Source of the DNA: Acidiluteibacter sp963716125
Lineage (GTDB): Bacteria; Bacteroidota; Bacteroidia; Flavobacteriales_E; Vicingaceae
Direction: 5' to 3'
Length of the DNA stretch: 64,000 nt
NCBI GenBank assembly: GCA_963716125.1
Contig: OY970294.1
Coordinates: 558,001-622,000 of the forward strand
Shown here: positions 1-9,500 of the stretch, in pieces
How positions within the stretch are numbered: the stretch's first letter is position 1
How the letters are laid out: each line of letters opens with the position of its first letter
Notes under the pieces: generated by a model
Databases searched by the model: none
Seen by the model: only the letters and a program-made list of their open reading frames with translations
Told to the model about the DNA's origin: nothing
Translations under genes and position numbers: made by a program

Positions 1-44
1 AAGTACTTTAGAAAAAATTACATATTAGTCTCCAATGAAATTCA

Positions 45-101
45 GCTAGCACGAACCTCTTTGTGCGTCAAACAATTAACTGAGGACTTTTATTCCAAAT
101 G
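45..101. repeat. Hairpin-type dispersed repeat, left copy
   Basis: This stretch aligns, with about 70 percent identity by eye and one 1-base gap, to 2286-2341. Both copies contain two adjacent potential hairpins, and the core CTGAGGACTT is identical. The copies sit just outside the two ends of the small accessory block. The rest of positions 1-154 shows no gene. Confidence 0.55.
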
Positions 102-142
102 TTAGATTAGGTAAATAAAAAACAGCATTTTAGAATAAATGC

Positions 143-150
143 TATATTTG
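143..150 (+). promoter_or_regulatory. Promoter -7 box (TATATTTG) of the DUF4160 gene
   Basis: The octamer matches the Bacteroidota housekeeping -7 consensus TAnnTTTG exactly and ends 4 nt before the ATG at 155, so the transcript would be leaderless or nearly so. I see no clear -33 TTTG. The same box-to-ATG spacing recurs elsewhere in this window. Confidence 0.5.
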
Positions 151-154
151 AATT

Positions 155-397
155 ATGCCTACAGTTTTATTTATTTATGGTTATCGATTTTTCTTTTACA
201 GCAATGAGCACTTACCAGTACATATTCATGTTGAAAAAGATAATAAAACTGCTAAATTTAATTTAGAAGGTTTTGAACCTAGCTTAGTTTATTCAAGAAG
301 CTTTAATTCTTCTGAATTAAAAGAAATTCGTAAATTAGTGGATAATAATATAGAATTATTTAAAAATAAATGGGATGAGTATTTTAGAGATAAATAA
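155..397 (+). CDS. DUF4160 domain-containing small protein
   Basis: An 80-residue protein matching the DUF4160 pattern: an N-terminal PTV-GYRFFFYSNEH segment, then HIHVEK, a beta-rich middle and a charged C-terminal helix containing ELKEIRKLV. The biochemical role of the family is unknown to me; it is often found beside DUF2442 genes, in settings resembling toxin-antitoxin loci. Here the DUF2442 gene starts inside its last codons (23-bp overlap), so the two are surely cotranscribed. The ATG is supported by the -7 box 4 nt upstream. A toxin-antitoxin role is inference only. Confidence 0.85.
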   Translation: MPTVLFIYGYRFFFYSNEHLPVHIHVEKDNKTAKFNLEGFEPSLVYSRSFNSSELKEIRKLVDNNIELFKNKWDEYFRDK

Positions 398-611
398 ATC
401 AAAATTTGCTACTGATCTATCCTTTACAGATACAAAAATGATTGTTCTATTAGAAGATGGACGTGAACTTTCTGTTCCTTTAGAATGGTTTCAAAAGTTA
501 CGAAATGCAACAAAAGAACAATTGGAAAAGTGGCGTTTTATCGGAAAGGGTGAAGGTATTCATTGGGAAGAATTAGATGAAGATATTTCAGTTGAACATT
601 TATTAGATTAA
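375..611 (+). CDS. DUF2442 domain-containing small protein
   Basis: A 78-residue protein with the DUF2442 layout: beta strands, the 'LEDGRELSVPLEWFQKL' segment, and the C-terminal 'IHWEELDEDISVEHLL' ending. It overlaps the DUF4160 gene by 23 bp and is translated in another frame, which indicates translational coupling. The stop codon TAA (609-611) shares its last base with the left inverted repeat of the adjacent insertion sequence, so the IS landed at the very end of this gene yet left its C-terminus looking complete. The partner or antitoxin role is inferred from family context, not from any residue seen here. Confidence 0.85.
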   Translation: MSILEINKSKFATDLSFTDTKMIVLLEDGRELSVPLEWFQKLRNATKEQLEKWRFIGKGEGIHWEELDEDISVEHLLD

Positions 612-1580
612 ATTTATTGAGTTAGTCATTTAATTTCTGTATGTTTATCCCTTTAAAATTGCGATTATGGAACAATTCAAAGGACAAGATATCCTAAACT
701 TTATAAAAGAACTTCCAAATGATGAAGCTTGTAAAGCCTATTTGGCTAAAATAAAATGGCAGGATGGATTTACTTGTAGTAAATGCGGACATACAAAAGG
801 TTGTGAAAAAGCAGGTTATAATTATCATTGTTATGCATGTAATCATGTAGAAAGTGCCACAGCCAACACGCTTTTTCACAAAGTTAAATTTGGGTTACAA
901 AAAGCATTTTGTGTTGTATTTGAAATGAGTACAAGTAGTAAAAGTGTTTCAAGTATACAAATGGGTAAACGATTTAGTATTCGCCAAGGAACAGCATGGT
1001 ATTTTATGCAAAAAGTACGAAAATCAATGAAAAGTAGCCAAAAATACCCTTTAGATAAAATAATTCATGTGGATGAGTTTACTGTAGGAGGAAAAGAAGA
1101 AGGGAAACAAGGAAGAAGTTATGATACGAAAAAGAAAAAAGCTGTAATTGCAGTTGAATTAACTGATAACAACAAAATAAAGAGAGTATATATTCAATCA
1201 ATTCCTGATTATTCTGCAAAATCATTGACTCCAATTTTTGAAGAACATATTAGTACTTCTGCTAAAATAGTAACAGATAAATGGAGAGGTTATGAACCTT
1301 TAAAAGAAAAGTATAATATTGAACAAATCCAAAGTAATAATGGAGCAAATTTCAAAGAATTACACATTATAATTATGCAAGTTAAATCATGGCTCAGAGC
1401 AATACCAACTCATGTAAGTAAATGGCATATACAAGCATATTTTGATGAATTTTGCTTTAGGATTAACCGCTCACAATTTAAAACCAATATTTTTCATAAA
1501 ACAATCAACAGAATGGTCCAAAGCAAACCAATTTATCACTATCAAATAAAACAGACGCTAAGTGTGTAACTCAATAAATT
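611..1580 (+). mobile_element. IS1595-family insertion sequence
   Basis: A perfect 14-bp inverted repeat bounds the element: AATTTATTGAGTTA at 611-624 and its reverse complement at 1567-1580. It contains a single full-length transposase gene whose stop codon lies in the right repeat. I found no convincing 8-bp target duplication next to these ends; the 8-bp stretches inside the repeats (AATTTATT and AATAAATT) match at only 6 of 8 positions. The exact termini are therefore uncertain by several bases, or the element is old or rearranged. Confidence 0.75.
667..1569 (+). CDS. IS1595-family transposase
   Basis: A 300-residue DDE transposase. An N-terminal zinc ribbon has cysteines at 37/40 and 55/58. 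A catalytic core follows with D136 (HVDEF), D204 (TDKWRGY) and the C-terminal acidic residue at E261 in the family-typical segment 'QAYFDEFCFRINR'; the LH pair around residue 233 is also typical. The length is normal for the family and the frame is open, so the enzyme may be functional. It is the only gene between the 14-bp inverted repeats and reads in the same direction as its neighbours. Confidence 0.93.
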   Translation: MEQFKGQDILNFIKELPNDEACKAYLAKIKWQDGFTCSKCGHTKGCEKAGYNYHCYACNHVESATANTLFHKVKFGLQKAFCVVFEMSTSSKSVSSIQMGKRFSIRQGTAWYFMQKVRKSMKSSQKYPLDKIIHVDEFTVGGKEEGKQGRSYDTKKKKAVIAVELTDNNKIKRVYIQSIPDYSAKSLTPIFEEHISTSAKIVTDKWRGYEPLKEKYNIEQIQSNNGANFKELHIIIMQVKSWLRAIPTHVSKWHIQAYFDEFCFRINRSQFKTNIFHKTINRMVQSKPIYHYQIKQTLSV

Positions 1581-1651
1581 AATTTAAAATTTGACCTGTT
1601 TGCTGTTGCCTCCTTTTGCATTAAATAATTTTCTGTGGATTGTCTTATTCG

Positions 1652-1674
1652 TAAATGAGTTTAGAACTCATTTA
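1652..1674. terminator. Perfect 10-bp inverted repeat with 3-nt loop
   Basis: TAAATGAGTT and AACTCATTTA are separated by TAG, between the IS and the antitoxin gene. It could end IS transcription, although no long T-run follows, or serve as an operator for the antitoxin, whose ATG is 50 bp downstream. The sequence does not decide between these. Confidence 0.4.
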
Positions 1675-1723
1675 TTTACTTTAATAAAATGATTATATTG
1701 AAAGTATCTAAAGTATTAAATAG

Positions 1724-1963
1724 ATGGGAATACAATCAATAAAATTAAATGTAGTTCAAAAAATACTATCAATTGAACAAGAATCTGTTATAAAAAAAAT
1801 TAATGAAATTTTAGAAAACGAAATGATTGTTGGTTATACTGTTGATGGAGACTCCCTAACAAAAAAGCAATACAATCAGCGTATTGAATTGGCTGAAAAA
1901 CAAATTAATAGCGGAGAAATAATCAGCCAAGAAGAATTGGAAAAACAATCTGAAAATTGGTAA
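1724..1963 (+). CDS. Antitoxin component of a RelBE/ParDE-type module
   Basis: A 79-residue, charged, mostly helical protein with no membrane segment. The layout (short N-terminal segment, 'IVGYTVDGDSLTKKQYNQRIELAEKQINSGE', then 'EELEKQSENW') is typical of small Bacteroidota antitoxins encoded just before a RelE/ParE-like toxin. It overlaps the downstream toxin frame by 7 bp, the usual coupling in such modules. The family call rests on pattern and on the toxin remnant that follows; no DNA-binding motif is obvious. Because the toxin is frameshifted, this may now be an orphan antitoxin. Confidence 0.7.
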   Translation: MGIQSIKLNVVQKILSIEQESVIKKINEILENEMIVGYTVDGDSLTKKQYNQRIELAEKQINSGEIISQEELEKQSENW

Positions 1964-2257
1964 GTAAATCTCCAAATATAATTTGGTCGAATCAAGCTAA
2001 AAAATCTTTACGTAAAATTTTTGATTTCTATAAATTCAAACCTTTACAAGGTGCTAAAAATGTAAAGAATGATATACTTTCTAGTCCAAAAACAATATTT
2101 TTCGCAAAACAATATCAATTAGATGAAATCAACCCTAATTTATAGGAGGATAATTGTAAGAGATTACAAATTACTTTATAAGGAGGGAAAAGATCGGATT
2201 GAAATAGTTGATATCATCTGTTGCAAACAATCTACTTTAAAGCAAAAAAGACCATAA
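1957..2257 (+). pseudogene. RelE/ParE-family toxin, frameshifted
   Basis: The first part reads from a TTG at 1957 as 'SPNIIWSNQAKKSLRKIF' through 'FFAKQYQLDEINPN' and stops at 2143-2145. The missing C-terminal part continues in another frame from about 2141: 'YRRIIVRDYKLLYKEG' then 'DRIEIVDIICCKQS', ending at TAA 2255-2257. Together the two halves give a normal-length RelE/ParE toxin of about 99 residues. One extra T in the TTT run near 2139-2141 accounts for the break. It is either an inactivated toxin, tolerated because the cognate antitoxin is upstream, or a base-call error. Confidence 0.8.
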
Positions 2258-2285
2258 ATGGGAAGTTTTATTTTAATAAGATATG

Positions 2286-2341
2286 GGTTAGCGCGGAAGT
2301 CTTCGTCCGTGAAAACAATGACCTGAGGACTTCTAATCCTT
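2286..2341. repeat. Hairpin-type dispersed repeat, right copy
   Basis: A diverged copy of 45-101, with potential hairpins GCGGA..TCCGT and AGGACTTCTAATCCT. It lies in the otherwise gene-free stretch 2258-2440, between the broken toxin and the 2H phosphoesterase gene. REP-like elements mobilised by separate transposases look similar, but the family is not identified here. Confidence 0.55.
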
Positions 2342-2440
2342 ATGCAAGAAATCAATTAGATAGAATAAGTAATTTAATAAAGAAATAGAAAGTTAGAAAA
2401 TTCAAATTCGTATTTACTGAAATTTGATTAGTTTTCATCC

Positions 2441-2983
2441 ATGAAATCCTCCTACATTCTTCTCATACTACTTCCTCAAGAAATTCAGGCTAAAATTGAA
2501 GAAATAAGATCCACTATCTCTTTAGAATTTCCAATTATAAGTGAAGCATCTCTTCCACCACACATCACTTTATTACCTGCTTTTAAAACAGATGATAGAG
2601 GGATAGAAACTTTTATAACTAATTTGAAATCTTATTTAAAGGATACTCAAAAATCATCAATTACAATTTCTACGAATAATTTTATTGTTTTGCCTAATAC
2701 AAACCTTAGTGTTGATTTAGAGAAAAATGAGCAATTACTTAAATTTAGAAATGAGCTGAAACTTTGGTTGATATCTCTAAAAATTACTCAACAAAAAAGG
2801 GAAAAGTATCACTATGCTCCTCATATTACTATCCGTAACAAATTCAGTAAGAAGTCAGATTTTAGAACAGTAGTTAAGCAATTTCAAACAAAAAAATTTA
2901 AAGAAAGCTTTGGTTTGAATGAATTGATTTTGTTTGAAAAAACTGATGAGGTTTGGGTTAAAATAACACAATTTAAACTTTAA
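2441..2983 (+). CDS. 2H phosphoesterase superfamily protein (2'-5' RNA ligase-like)
   Basis: A 180-residue protein carrying the two signature HxT motifs of the 2H superfamily: H41-I-T43 in 'LPPHITLLPAF' and H128-I-T130 in 'YAPHITIRNKF'. These paired histidines catalyse hydrolysis of 2',3'-cyclic phosphates or 2'-5' linkages in RNA-related substrates, but the actual substrate cannot be read from the sequence. There is no signal peptide, so it is cytosolic. It converges with the radical SAM gene; their TAA stop codons overlap within a 4-bp TTAA, leaving no room for a terminator. Confidence 0.88.
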   Translation: MKSSYILLILLPQEIQAKIEEIRSTISLEFPIISEASLPPHITLLPAFKTDDRGIETFITNLKSYLKDTQKSSITISTNNFIVLPNTNLSVDLEKNEQLLKFRNELKLWLISLKITQQKREKYHYAPHITIRNKFSKKSDFRTVVKQFQTKKFKESFGLNELILFEKTDEVWVKITQFKL

Positions 2984-4002
2984 GCCCAAACTTTAGTTCC
3001 TTCTGAGCAGTTTTTACAAATATCTATGTTTTTTCTACCTTTTAATAGTTGCGATCTAAATTTTTGATAGGCTTCGCCTTGCCAAATATTTTGAAAGGAT
3101 GCGTTCTTTAATTCACCTAAACGATGAGTAGCATCTTTATCAAAACAACAAGGAACCACTTTCCCATCCCAAGTAATAACACAAGAGCTCCACATTTTCC
3201 AACACTGGTCTTCTAAACTGTTTTTTATGCTGTATTTTCCGTCTGCTTCTTTTTGATAGCGGGAATATTTCTGCTGATCGGGAATTAAATCATTTCCATT
3301 TTCGTAATCGTAAACTTGAGCGGTTTTAAGTTTAACAGAATCTACGCCTAATTCCTTACCCAACTTTTTAACTTCTTCAATTTGATGTTCATTGGGTTTA
3401 ACTACCAAAAATTGAAACATAACATTTGGCGTGGAAGATTTAAGCTTCTTCTTCCATTTAATAACGTTTTTTGTTCCTTCAATTACTTTACTCAATTGGC
3501 CGTTTTTACGATAACTTTCATAAACTTCTTGAGTGGTTCCATCTATGGAAATAATAATTCTATCTAAGCCTGATTCTACTGTTTTACGAGCGTTTTCATC
3601 GTTTAAAAAATGTGCATTGGTAGAAGTTGCGGTATAAATTTTTCTTTCGGAAGCATATTTTACCATTTCCAAAAAGGAAGGATTTATATAAGGTTCTCCT
3701 TGAAAATAAAAAGTAAGATAAAGTAAATCTTTTTCTAATTGATCGATAATACTTTCGTAAAATACAGGCTTTAAATTACCAGTTGGTCTAGTAAAATACT
3801 TTAAACCGCTAGGACATTCAGGACAACCTAAGTTGCATGCAGTGGTGGGTTCTATGGAAATACTGATGGGTAATCCTTTTTGATTGGGCATTTTTTTTAC
3901 TTTACTCCAATAAAAACTGCCCCAAATCTTAGCAATATTCCATATCTTTCGGCTACTTAACTTCGAAAGTAGATTAAATGTATCTTTAGTGTCGATTAAC
4001 AT
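2980..4002 (-). CDS. Radical SAM protein with SPASM domain
   Basis: Counting from the ATG at 4002, residues C56, C60 and C63 form the CxxxCxxC motif (TTACNLGCPECPSG) that binds the SAM-cleaving 4Fe-4S cluster. The C-terminal region has the SPASM cysteines: a CW pair, 'VVPCCFDKD' and a final CKNC, which hold auxiliary clusters. SPASM enzymes modify peptides or other substrates; no precursor peptide gene is visible beside it, so the substrate is unknown. An upstream in-frame start at 4020 adds six residues, but 4002 fits better with the divergent gene. It diverges from the DUF5686 gene over 43 bp. Confidence 0.88.
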   Translation of the reverse strand: MLIDTKDTFNLLSKLSSRKIWNIAKIWGSFYWSKVKKMPNQKGLPISISIEPTTACNLGCPECPSGLKYFTRPTGNLKPVFYESIIDQLEKDLLYLTFYFQGEPYINPSFLEMVKYASERKIYTATSTNAHFLNDENARKTVESGLDRIIISIDGTTQEVYESYRKNGQLSKVIEGTKNVIKWKKKLKSSTPNVMFQFLVVKPNEHQIEEVKKLGKELGVDSVKLKTAQVYDYENGNDLIPDQQKYSRYQKEADGKYSIKNSLEDQCWKMWSSCVITWDGKVVPCCFDKDATHRLGELKNASFQNIWQGEAYQKFRSQLLKGRKNIDICKNCSEGTKVWA

Positions 4003-4045
4003 TACGGCGAAGTTACACAAACAAAAATTTGAACGCTTTTACTTT

Positions 4046-6484
4046 ATGAATTCTTTCCCCTTGAAAAATTATATTTTATCTTTTCTCAGTTTATTATCTT
4101 TTCAGATATATGCTCAGAACATCGAGATTTCAGGTACCGTATTGGATGCCAATTCAAAAGCTCCATTAGCATTTGTAAATATTTTACTTAATGGGTCCAA
4201 TTCTGGATTTAGCAGTGATATTGATGGAAAATTTGATGCATTAATTAATAAGGATACTGATTTTTTGCTTTTTACCTCTATCGGTTACGAAAAGAAAAAA
4301 GTAGCAACCACTGAAATGCAAAAAGGCATCAAAATATTCTTAAAGCCTGTTGCAGTAGAAGTTGGGGAAGTAAAGGTGATGCCCGGTGTAAATCCTGCTG
4401 ATATTATCATGCAAAAAGTAATCGATAATAAGGATAAAAACAATCCTGAAAAAGCCACTGAGTTTTCCTATGATTCTTATAATAAACTAGTTTTTACAGT
4501 AAACCCAGACAGTGTGGCAATGAAAGTGGAAGCTCAAAAAGATTCTATTGAAAAGGATTCTAATTTAATATGGACGGCTGATTATATATCTAAACAGCAC
4601 ATTTTTATGATGGAATCAGTTAGTCATAGAGATTACATCAGCCCTGAAAAAGATAAAGAAGTGATTTTGGCGAGCAGAGTTAGTGGTTTAAAAAATCCTG
4701 AATTTTCTATGATTGGCACACAATTACAATCGTTTTCTTTTTACAATGAATATGTTGAATTGATGGATTATAAGCTGCTGAGTCCTATTTCAAAAGTGGG
4801 AGTGAACAGCTATTTATTCATTTTAGAAGATAGTATTATAGAAAACGGAGAAATGTATTATTTAATTTCTTACCAACAAAAGTCAGGTAAAAATTATAAT
4901 GCTCTAAAAGGACAATTAACTATTCATAAAGGAGATTGGGCGATTAAAAATGTGATTGGTGAGCCCAAAGAGAGCGGTGGTTTGGATATCAAAATTCAAC
5001 AATTGTATGAGAAAGTAGATGGGCAATGGTTTCCAATTCAGTTGAATAGTAATCTAACATTTAAAGGTATAATAATAGATCAATTTCCGCTTTATGGTAT
5101 TGGGAGGTCATATTTAAAAAACATTGAATTAACATCCAAAAGGGATAAAAGAAATTTTGACAAAGTAGTACTAGAGTTAGATCGAAAAATAAAACAAAAT
5201 ACAGATAGTCTATTAGCAAAGTTTAGAGTAGATACTTTGGATATTAAAGATGAAAATACCTATCATACAATGGATAGTATTGGTGAAGCAGAAAAATTGG
5301 ATGAAAAACTAAAACTGTTCCGAATCTTTGCCACAGGAAAAATTCCTTTAGGTCCTGTAAACATAGACGTGGGCTCCCTGGTAAATTACAATAATTACGA
5401 AGGCTTTCGATTGGGAATAGGAGCAGAAACTAACTATAGAGTGTCTGAATATTTTAAATTATCTGGTTACTATGCTTATGGTTTTAAAGATACGCATTCC
5501 AAATATGGAGGAAGCATAGCTTTGCGTCCGTCGTTAAAGGAAGAAACCGTCTTTTCACTTTCTTATATTAATGATGTGAGAGAAAGAGGAGCTCAAGCTT
5601 TTGACAAGGAAGACATCAAATTATTTTCAACCGAGAGTTTTAAAAATTTTTACATTTATCAGATGGATCAAATTCAAAAAATTGAATTTAAATCTGATTT
5701 TAGGGTTTTAAAGTATGTAAAAGCTAGTTTGTTTGCTAATAAACAATATTTTAACCTCACCAATAATTATAAATTTAAAGTGCCTATTTCTGATAATGCG
5801 AATTTAATTTATTCTAATTTTCAGTTGACCGAAGTTGGGATCTCAGGACGGTTTTCATATGGTGAAAAGTTGATGGAGATATTTGGGACAAAAGTTTCTT
5901 TAGGCACTAAATATCCAGTTGTTTACTTTAAATATGCTAGAGGTTTGCTGGATGTAGATGGAGATTTTGATTACAATAAATTAGATATACGTATAGATAA
6001 AACATTTACAATTAGAAATGCTGGAGAGACATCCGTAAGATTGCAGGGTGGAATGATAGATTCGCCATTGCCCATTACCTATAATTATACTGCTTCAGGA
6101 GTAGATAGAGGTTTTCCTATTGAAGTGGCCAATTCTTTTCAAACAGCTATGCCCAATGAATTTTTTCACAGTAGATATACCAATTTATTTGTAACCCACA
6201 ATTTTCAATCCTATTTATATAAAGGAAAAAGATTTCAACCTGAATTGGCTTTGCATACTGCAATTGGGTTTGGAGATTTCAATCAAAACCTTTATAAGCA
6301 TGAAGGGATCAGTTTTAAAAGTATGGAAAAGGGTTATTATGAATCTGGCTTATCTATCAATAATCTTTTGAACGGAGGAATTACTAAACTAGGAGTAGGA
6401 GCATTTTACAAATATGGATTTTATGCTGCTCCAAGTTTTAAAGATAATTATGCTATTAAATTAAGTTTAAAAATAGGGCTTTAA
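4046..6484 (+). CDS. DUF5686 outer-membrane protein with carboxypeptidase-like regulatory domain
   Basis: An 812-residue protein. The first 24 residues are a signal peptide ending 'SFQIYAQ'. A CarboxypepD_reg-like beta-sandwich follows ('ISGTVLDANSKAPLAFVNI' to about residue 100), then the DUF5686 region, and a C-terminal half made of alternating aromatic beta strands that ends 'YAIKLSLKIGL', as in an outer-membrane barrel. The function is unknown; the architecture resembles TonB-dependent receptors without a plug. The start at 4046 is chosen because the longer reading from 3989 would run into the radical SAM gene and precede the signal peptide. A related protein lies at 33106-35751. Confidence 0.88.
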   Translation: MNSFPLKNYILSFLSLLSFQIYAQNIEISGTVLDANSKAPLAFVNILLNGSNSGFSSDIDGKFDALINKDTDFLLFTSIGYEKKKVATTEMQKGIKIFLKPVAVEVGEVKVMPGVNPADIIMQKVIDNKDKNNPEKATEFSYDSYNKLVFTVNPDSVAMKVEAQKDSIEKDSNLIWTADYISKQHIFMMESVSHRDYISPEKDKEVILASRVSGLKNPEFSMIGTQLQSFSFYNEYVELMDYKLLSPISKVGVNSYLFILEDSIIENGEMYYLISYQQKSGKNYNALKGQLTIHKGDWAIKNVIGEPKESGGLDIKIQQLYEKVDGQWFPIQLNSNLTFKGIIIDQFPLYGIGRSYLKNIELTSKRDKRNFDKVVLELDRKIKQNTDSLLAKFRVDTLDIKDENTYHTMDSIGEAEKLDEKLKLFRIFATGKIPLGPVNIDVGSLVNYNNYEGFRLGIGAETNYRVSEYFKLSGYYAYGFKDTHSKYGGSIALRPSLKEETVFSLSYINDVRERGAQAFDKEDIKLFSTESFKNFYIYQMDQIQKIEFKSDFRVLKYVKASLFANKQYFNLTNNYKFKVPISDNANLIYSNFQLTEVGISGRFSYGEKLMEIFGTKVSLGTKYPVVYFKYARGLLDVDGDFDYNKLDIRIDKTFTIRNAGETSVRLQGGMIDSPLPITYNYTASGVDRGFPIEVANSFQTAMPNEFFHSRYTNLFVTHNFQSYLYKGKRFQPELALHTAIGFGDFNQNLYKHEGISFKSMEKGYYESGLSINNLLNGGITKLGVGAFYKYGFYAAPSFKDNYAIKLSLKIGL

Positions 6485-6488
6485 CATA

Positions 6489-6524
6489 AAAAATCCCATC
6501 ACAATTGACTTGGATGGGATTTTT
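6489..6524. terminator. Bidirectional intrinsic terminator
   Basis: The 12-bp stem AAAAATCCCATC / GATGGGATTTTT with a 12-nt loop lies between two convergent genes and has A/T runs on both sides, so it can terminate the DUF5686 gene and the DUF2723 gene. Confidence 0.85.
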
Positions 6525-6548
6525 ATAGTTTATTAATTTAAATAATTC

Positions 6549-9500
6549 TTATCTATTCTGTTGTTGTATACCTGCATTAAAATAAGGGGAAATTCTATTT
6601 TGAATTTCTTTTTGTGTCGCCTCATCTTGTGGATACTGCTGATTAACCATTTGATATAATCGCTGCATGATACCCATCGCTTGTTGACTATCTTTTGAAA
6701 AAGCACGTTTCAACTCTGGACTTAAAGAATTGTAATATTCTATTTCTTTAGCGCTGATATCCACCAAACGCTTTGTAATAGCGTTCGCTTTTTCGTTTTC
6801 TCCAAGTTTATAGTAATTTTCAACTAAGAACATTGTGAACACATCAAAAGGAACAACATCATCAGGCATTACTTCAAAAGATCTGTCTAAAGCTTTTAGT
6901 GCTTTGTCATTTTTTCCTTCTTCTATTAGTTGACTCGCCAAACGATTGAACAAAATACGGAAGCTCATGGTCATTCTCATATTGGTTTCATCCATATAAA
7001 TGTCCTCTTTACCCATATTTCCCCATTGAAATTTATTCATGACGTTGTCATACAAAATATCTGTATCAACGAATCCTGGGTTGCCATCGGTATTTTCAGA
7101 TTTGATAGGTACTAAACGGTAAGCCATACCTTCTTGTCTAAAGTAATTTTCTAATCCAATATAGCTATCAGGACCTGTAGTACTTGCAAAATAAATTGGA
7201 CGTTCCCAACCAAAAGTGGCTAATAAATCCAATACAGCTAAGTCATTTTTAAGAATATAACTTCCTTTGATGTTCCATTCTACAAAGTCTACAATTTTAT
7301 CTGCATCTTCTTTCTTAACGGTACCATTTGCAATTACTTTATTCTTATCAACTTTAAGCTTCAACTTTTTAGTTGGCATAAAGTTAATACTCTGTCCATT
7401 TCCTACAGGTACTTTAGTTTGTGGATTGTCAGAAATAATAAATTCAATAACTTTTGCAATATCAGTATATCCAGTTAATTCTTTTCGATCTACCACAGGA
7501 ACATAATCATTGGTTCCAGTCCAGTAATTTTTTGGAGAAATACTCAATGGAATAACTTCACTATCGTAAGCTTTTCTTCTCATTTGTTCGATGTACCAAT
7601 CCATGTTTAATAAACTCAAATTGATTACTCTCACATCTGTTCTATACTCTTCCACTTCTTGCACATACCAAAGCGGGAACGTATCATTATCGCCATTGGT
7701 AAAAAGAATAGCATTAGGAGCACATGAGTCTAAATAGTTTTTTGCAAAATCTCTACCTGTATATCTTTTAGCTCTACTGTGATCATCCCAGTTTTCTTTT
7801 GCCATAATACCTGGTACAAGAACAAGGCACAATCCTGAAGCTAATATTGGCCCTAAAGCACCGCTCATTTTCTTAGAAATGAAATCAGAAATTGCCATTA
7901 CACCCAAGCCTATCCAAATAGCGAACGCATAGAAAGAAGCTGCATACGCGTAATCTCGCTCTCTAGGTTGCAGTGGATATTGATTTAAGTATAAAACAAT
8001 TGCTATTCCTGTAAAGAAAAACAGCAATAGAACAATCACTCCATTATTTTTATTCTTGCTAAACTGGAAAAATAAACCAATTAAGCCTAAAACAAAAGGA
8101 AGCATATAATACTTATTATTGGCCTTATTTTCAGTAATAGATTCAGGTAGTGCGCTTTGATTTCCTAATCGAATTTCATCAATGAATTTAATACCTGTTA
8201 TCCAGTTTCCATCACGCACATTTCCATGACCTTGCGTATCATTTTGACGACCAGAGAAATTCCACATAAAATACCTGAAATACATCCAATCAATTTGATA
8301 ACTGAATAAAAATCGGATGTTTTCCATAAAGGTTGGCGTATTAATAATGGTTTGTTTACCATTATTATCAACCGTTTGAATAGGTTTACCTTCAAATTTA
8401 GACCAACGTTTGTATTGAGTTACCCTTGGAGCTTCCGTATTCCACATTCGAGGCAATAAAGTCTTGAATCTTGAATCGTAGTTAGGAACTGAATTTTTAC
8501 GATCATCAGCTAACACATAAATACCTTCATCTGTGTCTTTAATATAAAGGGGATTTCCATCACTATAAGGAGTTTGTCTATCTAAAGGGCTATTAAATGA
8601 AGGGCCATTAAACAATGGTCTATCTCCATATTGCTCACGATTTAAATACGATAAAAGCGTAAATGCATTCTCAGGATTATTTTCATCCATTGGAGGGTTA
8701 GCATTCGAACGAATAACAATCGAAGCAAAAGTGGAATAACCAATCACAATTACGGTAAAACATAGAACAGCTGTATTCCAAATCGGTTTGTTGTTTTTCT
8801 GAGTATAGTATAAACCATAAGTAATTGCACCAATGATTAATATAATATAAATGAAGAATCCAGTATTAAATGGTAATCCCATTCCATTGGTAAACATTCT
8901 TTCAAAAAGCGTTGCACCTTTTATTAAACCCGGTATAATTCCATATTGAACAAAGCCCAAAATTAGAATAGAGATAACTGCTGCATAAATAACTCCCTTA
9001 CGATTAACTTCAAATTTCTTGAAATAATAAACGAAAACGATAGCAGGAATAGCCAATAAGTTCAATAAATGGACTCCAATGGATAAACCCATTAAAAAGG
9101 CAATCAATACAATCCATCTTAGGTTATGTTTTTCATCTGCTACACTTTCCCATTTCAAGATAGCCCAAAAAACTGCCGCTGTAAATAAAGAAGACATGGC
9201 ATATACCTCACCTTCAACTGCTGAGAACCAAAAAGAATCAGAAAAAGTATACGCTAGTGCGCCCACTAAACCACTTCCTAAAATGGCATACATTTTAGAG
9301 TTGGTCATTTCACCTGATTTATCTGCTATTTTTTTACCAAAATAGGTAATTGTCCAAAATAAGAACAAAATAGTGAACGAACTTGAAAGTGCAGAAACAG
9401 TATTTGCCATCATTGCGGCATTAGTTGGCTCTGCAAACATCATAAAAAATCGCGCAATCATTGCGAAAAAAGGAGCACCTGGAGGGTGACCTACTTGCAA

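Noticed and set aside
3989..4045. Longer N-terminus for the DUF5686 protein
   Set aside because: It would put 19 charged residues before a complete signal peptide and overlap the radical SAM start.
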